This document shows positions 24,756 through 32,454 of a stretch of 48,894 bases of DNA, piece after piece. This DNA comes from HO2-45-11b sp964450915. Its GTDB lineage: Bacteria > Patescibacteriota > Andersenbacteria > UBA10190. The notes under the pieces are model-generated. The model was not told the DNA's origin. It saw nothing but the letters and a program-made list of their open reading frames with translations, and did not search any database. The DNA is taken from the NCBI GenBank assembly GCA_964450915.1, contig CAYVFG010000005.1, forward strand, positions 1 through 48,894, read 5' to 3'. The position numbers and the translations under genes are program-made. How positions within the stretch are numbered: the stretch's first letter is position 1; each line of letters begins with the position of its first letter.

Positions 24756-25148
24756 ATGACACAAACACGACAACAAGTTATAACACCTCGCGCATCTCGC
24801 GCTCCTCGCAGCACGCGATCGTACCGCCTATCAAGTCAGCGCGGATCTATCGATCATGGCACTGCTGCTGCGATGTTCGGGATTGTTGCGGTGGTGTTGG
24901 TGGGAATGTTTAGCTTTTTTTATCTGCAACAAGTAGTACATACGGCATCTCAGGGGGCAGATATCAACCAGCTTGAATCGCAATTATCGAGTTTGAAAGA
25001 GCAGCAAAAGACACTGGAATTAGACGGCGCTCATTTACGGTCGTTGCAAACGATTCAAGACCAGACAAGTTCGATGAACTTAGTGCCTGCTGACTCGGTA
25101 TCGTACCTTGCTCCAACCGATGGACGCGTTGCAGTGCTCATAAAATAA
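24756..25148 (+). CDS. ftsL: FtsL-like divisome protein
   Basis: A 130-residue bitopic membrane protein. A basic cytoplasmic tail of about 38 residues, one helix (AMFGIVAVVLVGMFSFFYLQ) and a leucine-zipper-like extracytoplasmic coiled coil (INQLESQLSSLKEQQKTLEL) match FtsL architecture. Its position between rsmH and ftsI is the standard one. Sequence identity is not recognisable, so the call rests on layout and topology. Confidence 0.7.
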   Translation: MTQTRQQVITPRASRAPRSTRSYRLSSQRGSIDHGTAAAMFGIVAVVLVGMFSFFYLQQVVHTASQGADINQLESQLSSLKEQQKTLELDGAHLRSLQTIQDQTSSMNLVPADSVSYLAPTDGRVAVLIK

Positions 25149-27074
25149 ATGGCACATAAAACACATGGTCGAACTCAGATACTGATCGCAGGGGGATTTA
25201 TTCTTCTTGCGATATTGATTGGAAGATTAGCGGATCTTCAGCTCGTTCAGCATTCTCATTTTATGGAAATCGCAGATGCGCAACGAAAGCGCGCATCTGA
25301 TCTTCAGCCGCATCGAGGGACAATCTACGTGCAGGATGGCAAGGGAGGGGATCTGTTTCCGATAGCGAGCAATAAGCAGGCTTGGATTGCGTATGCCGTT
25401 CCTCGGAACATGAAGGATCCGCGCTCCGTTGCTGATGCGCTTGCACCTGCTTTGGTGCAATTTCGCGATCGGCAAGAACAAAAAAAGAAAGATATTATTC
25501 AAGAAACTGGCCAGAATAATTATGCGCTGCTGCACCCGTCTCCTACTCCGGATCCGGGAAGCGATCAAGGTAATCCATCGCCATCGCCATCACCAACGCC
25601 TCTTCCCGAAGATCAGCAGATTGCAGATGCGGCCAATCAGCTGTATGAAAAGTTTGACCAGAAAACAGATCCCTATGAACCGTTATTAAAGCCATACGAA
25701 GTGCTCGATGATGATTTTTTGGCATTTCTTAAAGATAAAAAATTTCCCGGCATAGTTCTTGAGCAAGAAGAAGATCGCACCTATCCGGAGGGTACGCTAT
25801 TTGCGCACGGAGTTGGCTATGTTGGGTTGGACGGGGGGTCGTCTACTGGCCGATACGGAATTGAAGGATACTTTGATTCGATACTAAAAGGAGATTTGGG
25901 ATTCTTGTCTGGGGAGCGTGGAGCTACCGGCGGAATAATCGGAGTTGCGAAGAATGAATTTAAGCCGGCTACCGACGGATCCGATGTCGTGTTAACAGTG
26001 GATCGGGTTGTGCAGGCATTTGCAGAAGAAGAGTTGAAGAGCGGAGTTCAAAAATACAGGGCAGACAGGGGAAGTATCCTTGTCATGAATCCGAAAACTG
26101 GGCAAGTGCTTGCCATGGCAACGTATCCCACATTTGATCCGAATATGTACTACGCAGTGCAGGATTCGAAAGTGCAGACGGACCCGATCGTATCCGATAG
26201 CTTTGAACCGGGGTCTATTTTAAAGCCGGTTATTATGTCCGGGGCAATAAACGACAGCCTTGTAGCACCCGACACCACCATGGTTGATAATGGGCCTGTG
26301 CATATTGGCAAATACACAATCAATACATTCGATGGAAAGCATCGCGGTGTGCAGACAATGACGAATATTCTCGAACAATCCAATAACGTTGGAATGGTGT
26401 GGGTTGCGCAGAAGATGGGATCTGAGCGCATGTACGATTATTTGAGAAGATTCGGAATTGGAGAAAGAACGGGAGTTGAGCTTGATGGTGAAACGCAGAC
26501 GAATCTTCCGGAACCGCAAACGTGGGGAGAAACGAAGCAGGCTACTACCGGATTCGGACAAGGAGTTGTTGTTACGCCTATTCAGGCATTAAATGCGATT
26601 GATGCAATAGCAAATAATGGCCAATTGATGCAGCCTCATATCGTAGGCAGCATTAAATCGCCCGATGGAACAACAAAAACGATAGCTTCAACCCCTGTTC
26701 GCCAAGTCGTTACCCCTGAAACGGCTTCGAAAGTATCTGCGATGATGGTAAGCGTTATCGAGAACGGAGTGGGCCGATCCGCTCGAATACCCGGATACTA
26801 TATGGCCGGCAAGACTGGAACGGCGCAGGTTGCGGATCCTGCAACCGGAAAATATTCTACAGAAAATAAGATTATTACGTTTGCGGGATTTGGCCCTGTT
26901 CCTGATCCGCAATTCTCCATTTTAATTAAATTGGATAATCCGTACGGGCTTTCGTTTGCGTCCGGTACTGCCGCCCCAATGTTCAAGGATTTGGCATCAA
27001 AGCTGCTGACGTATTATCAGGTGCCTCCATCGTACGATGCGTCTGCGCCCCAAAGTAAATTCCAGGTGCCGTAA
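25149..27074 (+). CDS. ftsI: division-specific peptidoglycan transpeptidase FtsI/PBP2-type
   Basis: A 641-residue class B penicillin-binding protein. It has an N-terminal transmembrane helix (ILIAGGFILLAILIGRLADL), a dimerisation domain beginning with HRGTIYVQDG, and a transpeptidase domain with SxxK (SILK, about residue 355), SxN (SNN, about 410) and KTG (KTGTAQV, about 554). A Pro/Ser-rich insert (residues about 133-155, PSPSPSPTPLPED) sits in the N-terminal domain. It cross-links septal peptidoglycan. It starts immediately after the ftsL stop. Confidence 0.92.
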   Translation: MAHKTHGRTQILIAGGFILLAILIGRLADLQLVQHSHFMEIADAQRKRASDLQPHRGTIYVQDGKGGDLFPIASNKQAWIAYAVPRNMKDPRSVADALAPALVQFRDRQEQKKKDIIQETGQNNYALLHPSPTPDPGSDQGNPSPSPSPTPLPEDQQIADAANQLYEKFDQKTDPYEPLLKPYEVLDDDFLAFLKDKKFPGIVLEQEEDRTYPEGTLFAHGVGYVGLDGGSSTGRYGIEGYFDSILKGDLGFLSGERGATGGIIGVAKNEFKPATDGSDVVLTVDRVVQAFAEEELKSGVQKYRADRGSILVMNPKTGQVLAMATYPTFDPNMYYAVQDSKVQTDPIVSDSFEPGSILKPVIMSGAINDSLVAPDTTMVDNGPVHIGKYTINTFDGKHRGVQTMTNILEQSNNVGMVWVAQKMGSERMYDYLRRFGIGERTGVELDGETQTNLPEPQTWGETKQATTGFGQGVVVTPIQALNAIDAIANNGQLMQPHIVGSIKSPDGTTKTIASTPVRQVVTPETASKVSAMMVSVIENGVGRSARIPGYYMAGKTGTAQVADPATGKYSTENKIITFAGFGPVPDPQFSILIKLDNPYGLSFASGTAAPMFKDLASKLLTYYQVPPSYDASAPQSKFQVP

Positions 27075-27075
27075 T

Positions 27076-28176
27076 ATGCAAACGCTCTTTAACCGCATTG
27101 CATGGTTTCGAATGGAGCAATATTTATTGCGCCACAAATCGTGTCGAATTGCCGTTGCGGGAACATATGGGAGAACGCTGGTGGCGAATATGGCATATAG
27201 CGCAATGCGACAGCATCGGCATGCGAGATTAGGCTACGCGGTACAAGATATGTCGGATATTCCTCTGGGCGTCCTTGGGCGCGACCACGAAACGGAGCAT
27301 GGAAATGTCATTACGTTTTTGACGGGCGTATGGCAAAAGGAATTGCACGAGAAAGAGCCTGATACGATTATTGTAGAATTGCCGGTACTGCAGCCGGGCT
27401 TTATTCCGTATGCTGCGTCGAAAATTCTTCCGAATATAGTTGCTATGCATCATGTTGCAAATTCTCAAGAAGAATATCGCGATGCACTTAAATATCTTGC
27501 TCGGGATGTTGTGATTGTTGCAAATGCGGACGATCAAGCTGTTATGAATATAGTTCGAGAATCTGGCCTAAAGACTATTACGTATGGCAGAAGCGCGGAT
27601 GCAGACATTAAAATTGCGCGCACCGTTCGAGGAGATACGCAAACAGGTATTTTTATTACTATTCATGCGCATGGTGCCGATCATGAATTGTTTTTACCAA
27701 ACTTATTTGCAAAGGAGCACGTATCTGCATTTGCGTGCGCAATAGCCTGCGCATATGCCAGAAAAATTCCAATTCCAGATGCAATGCGCGGAATTCAGCG
27801 CATGGCACTCCCAAAGGGCGCGCTGCGAATGTGGGAAGAAAAGCGTGGCGAGACAATTCTTTCTGAATATATTGAATGTACGGATCAAATGCTGGAATCA
27901 CTGAAGTCGTTCCAGGCATTGCCGCATGCTGGCAGGAAGATAGTTATGTTGCAAGATATTGCTCCTATGAGCGTGCAAGACTATGAGCGCATCGGCGAGC
28001 AGGTAATTAATTCAGCTACGTTAATAGTCTTCATCGGGAAGGCGATGCGCCAGGTTCAAGATGTTGTGCATAGATCAGGCGAGAAGATAGATACTCACTG
28101 GTTTGCTACGCACGGCGAAGCAGTGGCGTGGCTTCGCCCTCATGTAACGGGCGGCGACATGATTCTGGACATATAG
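27076..28176 (+). CDS. Mur-ligase-like protein with altered P-loop
   Basis: A 366-residue protein placed where murE/murF usually lie. The N-terminal AVAGTYGRTLVANM resembles the Mur ligase ATP loop (GTNGKTTT), but Lys is replaced by Arg and Asn by Tyr. Later, TIIVELPVLQPGF and PNIVAMHHVANSQEEY correspond to the Mur central-domain segments, and VIVANADDQAV to the loop with the Asn/Asp pair. The C-terminal part (TILSEYIECTDQMLESLKSF) resembles the Mur third-domain start. It may be a ligase with reduced ATP use or a non-catalytic paralogue. It follows ftsI by one base. Confidence 0.65.
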   Translation: MQTLFNRIAWFRMEQYLLRHKSCRIAVAGTYGRTLVANMAYSAMRQHRHARLGYAVQDMSDIPLGVLGRDHETEHGNVITFLTGVWQKELHEKEPDTIIVELPVLQPGFIPYAASKILPNIVAMHHVANSQEEYRDALKYLARDVVIVANADDQAVMNIVRESGLKTITYGRSADADIKIARTVRGDTQTGIFITIHAHGADHELFLPNLFAKEHVSAFACAIACAYARKIPIPDAMRGIQRMALPKGALRMWEEKRGETILSEYIECTDQMLESLKSFQALPHAGRKIVMLQDIAPMSVQDYERIGEQVINSATLIVFIGKAMRQVQDVVHRSGEKIDTHWFATHGEAVAWLRPHVTGGDMILDI

Positions 28177-28202
28177 TGCAAAACCATTTATAAACAATCC
28201 AT

Positions 28203-28274
28203 GGCTCCATCGTCTAACGGCTAGGACATAGCCTTCTCAAGGCTAAGATAGGGGTTCGATTCCCCTTGGAGCTA
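28203..28274 (+). tRNA. tRNA-Glu (CTC)
   Basis: A 72-nt cloverleaf: acceptor GGCTCCA/TGGAGCT, anticodon stem TAGCC/GGCTA with loop TTCTCAA (CTC), T-arm AGGGG/CCCCT and A73. The terminal acceptor pair is G1:U72 rather than G1:C72. CCA is not encoded. Confidence 0.94.
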
Positions 28275-28276
28275 CA

Positions 28277-28307
28277 AATAAAAAGTCCCGGACGCACGAT
28301 GTCCGGG
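28277..28307 (-). terminator. intrinsic terminator of the minus-strand gene 28327-28767
   Basis: On the minus strand CCCGGAC and GTCCGGG pair and are followed by ACTTTTTATTT. It lies 20 bases past that gene's stop. Confidence 0.82.
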
Positions 28308-28326
28308 GGCTGGGGTTTTACATGAA

Positions 28327-28767
28327 TTATGCTGCTTTTCTCTTAATCGAGAGGTTTTGGCTATCCATGAAGATGATTACTTCGTTGCGGTTGATGGTGA
28401 TGTAGCTGATGTGCGTTGCGTTTTCTTTGAGGTCGCAACCTGCGGGGATTTCGGCAGTCATTTCGTGCACGAGGATGGAAGATTCGTCAGTATTTGTGGT
28501 GAGATCTGTGCCCCAATACGCGTAAGCTCGATAAGTTACACTGGTTGGGGATGTGCGTTGGCACAATACCCATCCAATTCCTCCGCAATTCAGACACGCG
28601 CATTTTTTTGTAGCCATCGTTTCAACGTCAGTGTTTTCGATCTGATGACGGATGAAGGTATCTCTGGATTGAACGAGAACCAAAATCTCAGGAGGCCTTT
28701 CTGTGTTTGGAAGTGGCGGCACGAGATGCTGCTGATCTTCATCGAGCGTCGTTAGATTCATCATCAT
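28327..28767 (-). CDS. hypothetical protein with a CxCxxCGGxG cluster
   Basis: A 146-residue soluble protein, not recognised. ATMATKKCACLNCGGIGWVL-like sequence in the middle carries three cysteines and the CGGxG turn seen in DnaJ-type zinc ribbons, though the partner CxxC is only partly present. The C-terminal half is probably beta-rich (ISYITINRNEVIIFMDSQ). AAGGAATCGAGGA precedes ATG 28767; in-frame ATGs at 28764 and 28761 are equally possible. It has its own promoter, an attenuator-like leader and a terminator. Confidence 0.55.
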   Translation of the reverse strand: MMMNLTTLDEDQQHLVPPLPNTERPPEILVLVQSRDTFIRHQIENTDVETMATKKCACLNCGGIGWVLCQRTSPTSVTYRAYAYWGTDLTTNTDESSILVHEMTAEIPAGCDLKENATHISYITINRNEVIIFMDSQNLSIKRKAA

Positions 28768-28815
28768 TCCTCGATTCCTTTCTTCTAGTATGCAATTGGA
28801 GAGAACAATTTGAGC

Positions 28816-28845
28816 AAAAAAATAACCCACACATGTGGGTTATTT
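28816..28845 (-). terminator. leader terminator (possible attenuator) before 28327-28767
   Basis: On the minus strand AAATAACCCAC pairs perfectly with GTGGGTTATTT around ATGT, followed by TTTT. It sits about 50 bases upstream of the start codon at 28767 and about 35 bases downstream of the predicted transcription start. Confidence 0.75.
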
Positions 28846-28878
28846 CTGAAACGATAGTTGTTTCTTACGTTTTTGCAT
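28840..28878 (-). CDS. possible 12-codon leader peptide
   Basis: ATG at 28878 opens the frame MQKRKKQLSFQK, whose TAA stop is formed inside the 5' arm of the leader terminator. It is rich in Lys, Arg and Gln codons. The ATG is only a few bases from the predicted transcript start, as in other leaderless genes here. It could let translation control termination, but no evidence beyond layout exists. Confidence 0.3.
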   Translation of the reverse strand: MQKRKKQLSFQK

Positions 28879-28885
28879 CTGAATT

Positions 28886-28913
28886 ATCATACATCAAAAA
28901 AAGGGAATGTCAA
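28886..28913 (-). promoter_or_regulatory. sigma70-type promoter for 28327-28767
   Basis: On the minus strand TTGACA (28913-28908), a 16-bp spacer and TATGAT (28891-28886) form a near-perfect promoter. The predicted start is near 28880. Confidence 0.7.
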
Positions 28914-29014
28914 AAAGGTTTGCACAGGATATGCGAATATGGTACATACGGTAGACACAAAACCCAGCAAAGTGCAGGGGAGTACGGAAGGCTCTTTAAA
29001 GAATTGAGGTTGGA

Positions 29015-29446
29015 ATGTTTTCTATTCGAGAACTCACTGAAGAAGATATCTGCTTTGAAAGTGGTTTTTTCCAAACGCTCAGAAGTCTGCGTGACGAAGA
29101 GATCACGGATTTTGAGCGAATGAAAGAATATTTTCGCAAAAGGAAAGCCAAGGGTACAGTGACGTTTGTAGGAGTTCTGGGAACTCAAATTGTTTCCACG
29201 ATGTCCCTTGTGTTTGAGGACAAATTCATTCACAACGGAAGTACTATTGCCCATGGTGAGGATGTGGCAACGCATGTCGATCACCAGAGCCAGGGCTATG
29301 GAGGAGCTCTTCTTGAACATTCGATCGAGTATGCGCGAAATGTCGGATGCTACAAACTGATACTGGACTGCAGCTTCAAGAGGGTGAGATTCTATGCCCA
29401 TAAGGGGATGGACACTGTTGAAGTTTGCATGCGCATCGACCTCTGA
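29015..29446 (+). CDS. GNAT N-acetyltransferase, GNA1-like
   Basis: A 143-residue acetyl-CoA-dependent acyltransferase. AHGEDVATHVDHQSQGYGGA followed by LLEHSIEYARNVGCYKLILD is the acetyl-CoA-binding core; Q-x-x-GYGG replaces the usual RGKGLG. GCYKLILDCS and FYAHKGM match the closing strands of glucosamine-6-phosphate N-acetyltransferase (GCYKVILDCS, FYEKCGF), an enzyme mostly known from eukaryotes. The substrate is therefore guessed as GlcN6P. GAGGTTGGA precedes the ATG; a terminator follows. It is monocistronic. Confidence 0.8.
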   Translation: MFSIRELTEEDICFESGFFQTLRSLRDEEITDFERMKEYFRKRKAKGTVTFVGVLGTQIVSTMSLVFEDKFIHNGSTIAHGEDVATHVDHQSQGYGGALLEHSIEYARNVGCYKLILDCSFKRVRFYAHKGMDTVEVCMRIDL

Positions 29447-29460
29447 AGTATTCGCCAAGC

Positions 29461-29493
29461 GCTCCCGCGTGTGGAAACATGCGGGGCTTTTTT
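29461..29493 (+). terminator. intrinsic terminator after the GNAT gene
   Basis: CCCGCGTGT pairs with ACATGCGGG (one G-T pair) around a GGAA loop, followed by TTTTTT. Confidence 0.88.
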
Positions 29494-29619
29494 ATTTTGA
29501 AAAATGTCAAAATATTTTTACACAAATATTTTTCAAAACATGAAGAATACATGAAGCAGTGCTATTATTATACAAACGCAATATATGCACATCACGACTA
29601 TCAAAGGAGGTGAGTGGAT

Positions 29620-30000
29620 ATGCTAAAGAAAATGGCTAACGTATTTGGCTGGGTGCTCCTTATTCTTGGAGTTTTAGGATTCGTTCCTGGAATTACGACT
29701 GACGGGCACTTACTCGGAATTTTCGATGTAAACACGTTACACAATCTCGTCCATCTCATTTCTGGACTTGCGGCGCTTTACCTTGCAAGCAAGGGAGAAG
29801 CTCAAGCTCAGCTCTTCTTCAAAGTGTTTGGAGTTATATATGGATTGGTTGCGGTATTAGGGTTCTTCGGTGGCGATGCAATGGTGCTTGGATTGATTTC
29901 CAACAACGCTGCAGACACATGGCTTCATGTTGTCATCGCTGTCGTAGCGCTATGGCTTGGATTCGGGCCAAAGAAAGAAGGTTCGATGCAGTCAGCGTAA
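29620..30000 (+). CDS. DUF4383-like integral membrane protein
   Basis: A 126-residue protein with four helices: FGWVLLILGVLGFVPG, then a short HLLGIFDVNTLHNLVHLISG segment typical of DUF4383, and two more Gly/Val/Leu-rich helices ending in WLGFGPKK. The function is unknown. ATG 29620 is preferred to GTG 29614 because a perfect AAAGGAGG (29603-29610) lies 9 bases upstream. Before it, AAATATTTTT occurs twice in tandem at about 29509-29533, a possible operator. Confidence 0.75.
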   Translation: MLKKMANVFGWVLLILGVLGFVPGITTDGHLLGIFDVNTLHNLVHLISGLAALYLASKGEAQAQLFFKVFGVIYGLVAVLGFFGGDAMVLGLISNNAADTWLHVVIAVVALWLGFGPKKEGSMQSA

Positions 30001-30017
30001 AAATAGAAACAAAAAGA

Positions 30018-30049
30018 AGCAGTCTCGACTCTCCACGAGGCTGTTTTTG
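30018..30049 (+). terminator. intrinsic terminator after the DUF4383-like gene
   Basis: CAGTCTCG and CGAGGCTG pair (one T-G) around ACTCTCCA, followed by TTTTT. Confidence 0.85.
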
Positions 30050-30119
30050 TTTGCACGTAGTCTTGTTATCAGCTCGCAATACTCGTAAGCTATACGTATA
30101 AACAACATAACTTTTTCCT

Positions 30120-30722
30120 ATGCCATTTACTCTTCCAAAACTTCCATACGAATTCAATGCGCTCGAACCGCACATCGATGCAAAAACGATGGAAATTCAT
30201 TATACAAAACATCATCAGGCGTATACGGACAAGCTGAATGCTGCGCTTGAATCGCACCTGGAATTAGCAGAAAAAAGTATCGAAGAATTATTACAGAATC
30301 TTTCTGACATTCCGGAAGATATTCGGAAAGCAGTTCAAAATAACGGCGGAGGATTTTATAATCACACGCTGTTTTGGGAAATGATGACTCCTGAGTATAA
30401 GGAACCGAGCCAAGAGTTTTCTGAAACAATAAACAATGCATTCGGATCGTTAGAAGATTTCAAAACAAAATTTACCGAAGCTGCAACAACCCGATTTGGA
30501 AGCGGATGGGCATGGCTTACAAAAGATGCAGATGGAAAGCTTGAGATTGCGTCTACCGCGAATCAAGATTCGCCCATTTCCGAAGGAAAAAACGTATTAC
30601 TCGGGCTTGATGTGTGGGAGCATGCGTATTACTTGAACTACCAGAATCGCCGACCGGACTACATTGCCGCATGGTGGAATGTTGTTAATTGGGCAGAAGC
30701 AGAAAAGCGATACGGCGCTTAG
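30120..30722 (+). CDS. sodB: Fe/Mn superoxide dismutase
   Basis: A 200-residue enzyme converting superoxide to oxygen and hydrogen peroxide. Metal ligands H27, H82, D164 and H168 are all visible (MEIHYTKHH, NNGGGFYNHTLFW, LGLDVWEHAYYLNY). Fe against Mn preference cannot be assigned with confidence. Its 3' end overlaps that of the convergent riboflavin kinase by 4 bases. It suggests oxygen exposure of this otherwise streamlined cell or its host. Confidence 0.95.
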   Translation: MPFTLPKLPYEFNALEPHIDAKTMEIHYTKHHQAYTDKLNAALESHLELAEKSIEELLQNLSDIPEDIRKAVQNNGGGFYNHTLFWEMMTPEYKEPSQEFSETINNAFGSLEDFKTKFTEAATTRFGSGWAWLTKDADGKLEIASTANQDSPISEGKNVLLGLDVWEHAYYLNYQNRRPDYIAAWWNVVNWAEAEKRYGA

Positions 30723-31111
30723 CCGAGCTGCGACAATACTTTTGTTGCAATTGCGACGTCGTTTTTAATCGCAATAATTAATTCCTCGGTCGAATCAAAT
30801 TTTTCCACGTCTCGAATTTTTTCGACTATAGAAAACGAAATAGTTTCACCATATAAATTTCTCGGTTGAAAATTGATGATATGCAATTCTACGGAAGACG
30901 TAGCTCCGGGAAACGTGGGGCGCGGGCCTACATGAAGTGCCCCTGCGTATAGTGTGGGATCGCCTGCAATCATCGCGCGCGCAGCAAATACGCCTTTTTC
31001 GAGCGACGCTGAATTGTCGGCAAGCGTAATATTTGCAGTAGGAAAGCCAAGCCCGGTGCCGCGCTTATCACCCTGCTGTACTACTCCTGAATGCCATGCT
31101 CCTGTAAACAT
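30719..31111 (-). CDS. stand-alone riboflavin kinase domain
   Basis: A 130-residue protein matching only the C-terminal half of RibF. QQGDKRGTGLGFPTANITL binds ATP and riboflavin; GALHVGPRPTF, VELHIINF and LYGETISFSIVEKIRDVEKF complete the flavokinase barrel. It makes FMN. The FAD synthetase half of bifunctional RibF is absent and was not seen elsewhere in the window. ATG 31111 gives a usual length; an upstream in-frame ATG at 31147 would overlap the divergent rmuC. Confidence 0.85.
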   Translation of the reverse strand: MFTGAWHSGVVQQGDKRGTGLGFPTANITLADNSASLEKGVFAARAMIAGDPTLYAGALHVGPRPTFPGATSSVELHIINFQPRNLYGETISFSIVEKIRDVEKFDSTEELIIAIKNDVAIATKVLSQLG

Positions 31112-31135
31112 ACAACATACGGTATAGTTATTCGT

Positions 31136-32152
31136 ATGGATATACAAACATTACTAGCTGTTATTATTGCGCTTGGAGTTGGCGGGGCAATAATGTGGTT
31201 TATGAATAAGAAAAAAGAAAGTATCGACCCGATGCAGGTGCAAATGCTGGAACAAATGAATAGGATGCAGGAGCAGATTGATCGGCGCCTCGTGGAGCAA
31301 GTGCGAGCTACGAATGAAAGTAAGGACTTTATGGTAAGCAGGTTAAGTTCTGCGGAACGGACCGTAGCATCGGTAAGCGCTGGATTGGGGAAACTGGAGC
31401 AGGCAACAGCAACGTTGCAGAAAACGAGCAATGAAATTGTGTCGTTCCAGCATTTATTAAAAGCGCCTAAAATCAGAGGCAGCTTTGGCGAAGTGTTGTT
31501 GGGCAACTTGCTTGCAGATGTGTTGCCTGCGGATCGGTACGAATTGCAGTATACGTATGCAGATAGCAGGGAAATTGCAGATGCTATTATTCGTTTGCAA
31601 GATGGGTACATTGTAGCAGTGGATGCAAAGTTTCCGTTTGCAAACTACGAGGCATTTATGAAAGAGCAAGACAAAGATACGCGGGCCAGCCTGAGAAAAA
31701 CATTTATTCGCGATGTAAAAAAGCATATTTCAGATATTTCGCAGAAATATATTTCATCGCACGAAAAAACTCTTGATTATGCATTTATGTATATTCCCAT
31801 TGAAGGCGTGTACTACGAAACAATGGTGCACGACGAAGATGGCGCATCGTTGTGGGAATTCTGCTTGGCGAACAAAGTTGTTCCCGTATCACCCAATAGT
31901 TTCTTGGCATATTTGCAGACAGTCTTAGTGGGGCTGCGTGGTATGAAAATTGAACAGAAGACGCAAGAAATTTTGCAGTATATCGGAACGCTGCGCCAAG
32001 ACTTTGGCAAATTTGCGGAAGACTTTACGACCGTGGGCAAGCACCTTTCTAATGCCAAAACAAAATACGATGATTCGAATAGGCGATTAGACAAGCTTTC
32101 CAATAGATTTGAGCAAATCGAGGCTTCAGAAGAAGTGGCAAAGCTTCAGTAG
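31136..32152 (+). CDS. rmuC: DNA recombination protein RmuC
   Basis: A 338-residue protein. It has an N-terminal membrane helix (LLAVIIALGVGGAIMWF), a coiled coil and the RmuC PD-(D/E)xK-like core: KIRGSFGEVLLGNLL, IVAVDAKFPFANYEAF, DYAFMYIPIEGVYYE and SPNSFLAYLQTV. It limits DNA inversions in E. coli. ATG 31136 is 7 nt after TATAGT (31123-31128), so leaderless; the divergent riboflavin kinase promoter lies in the same 25 bases. Confidence 0.92.
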   Translation: MDIQTLLAVIIALGVGGAIMWFMNKKKESIDPMQVQMLEQMNRMQEQIDRRLVEQVRATNESKDFMVSRLSSAERTVASVSAGLGKLEQATATLQKTSNEIVSFQHLLKAPKIRGSFGEVLLGNLLADVLPADRYELQYTYADSREIADAIIRLQDGYIVAVDAKFPFANYEAFMKEQDKDTRASLRKTFIRDVKKHISDISQKYISSHEKTLDYAFMYIPIEGVYYETMVHDEDGASLWEFCLANKVVPVSPNSFLAYLQTVLVGLRGMKIEQKTQEILQYIGTLRQDFGKFAEDFTTVGKHLSNAKTKYDDSNRRLDKLSNRFEQIEASEEVAKLQ

Positions 32153-32192
32153 TATAATATGGCTCAATAGAGTAACATATACTCTGTTGCTA

Positions 32193-32221
32193 TTGACATA
32201 AATATAAAATAGGAGTATATA
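32193..32221 (+). promoter_or_regulatory. sigma70-type promoter of a structured RNA
   Basis: TTGACA at 32193-32198, a 17-bp spacer and TATATA at 32216-32221, the best promoter in the window. Just upstream, AGAGTA and TACTCT (32170-32186) form an inverted repeat that could be an operator. Confidence 0.75.
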
Positions 32222-32227
32222 GGGTAT

Positions 32228-32390
32228 ATACGGTACTTCTTGCTCATTCTAATCAACGCAGATAGCGTTGCAAAAATAGTCGGCAACCCACCAGTACCCG
32301 CCAACGGAATCGCGGGAATATACTAGTACCTCCACTGGTGGCAACCCAACACAGCTCACATGATTAATTCATGGGGGCTGTTTTCTTTTA
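32228..32390 (+). ncRNA. putative structured RNA of about 160 nt with its own promoter and terminator
   Basis: There is no good ORF between rmuC and the ATG at 32455. The transcript would contain CAACGC/GCGTTG (32254-32259/32265-32270), a long stem CCACCAGT/ACTGGTGG (32288-32295/32334-32341) enclosing CCCGC/GCGGG (32297-32301/32312-32316), two copies of GGCAACCC at 32283 and 32340, and a terminator. The short repeat TGGCAACC recalls the T-box motif, but specifier and antiterminator stems are not seen. It is either a small RNA or a leader for the small membrane protein downstream. Confidence 0.6.
32351..32390 (+). terminator. intrinsic terminator of the structured RNA
   Basis: ACAGCTC pairs with GGGCTGT, and CATGA with TCATG inside, around TTAAT, followed by TTTCTTTT. 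It lies 65 bases before the next start codon, so it could also act as an attenuator. Confidence 0.8.
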
Positions 32391-32454
32391 TTGAGAAGGA
32401 TTAGCATGGAAGCAGGGTTTTCTGTCTGCTCTCTTTTTAAAAAGCGAGGTGCCT

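Noticed and set aside
28910..29458. 182-residue minus-strand frame opposite the GNAT gene
   Set aside because: It lies over a clear GNAT domain, has no ribosome-binding site and no recognisable motif.
32280..32390. T-box riboswitch
   Set aside because: TGGCAACC resembles the T-box core, but no stem I, specifier loop or antiterminator is seen and no synthetase or amino-acid gene follows.
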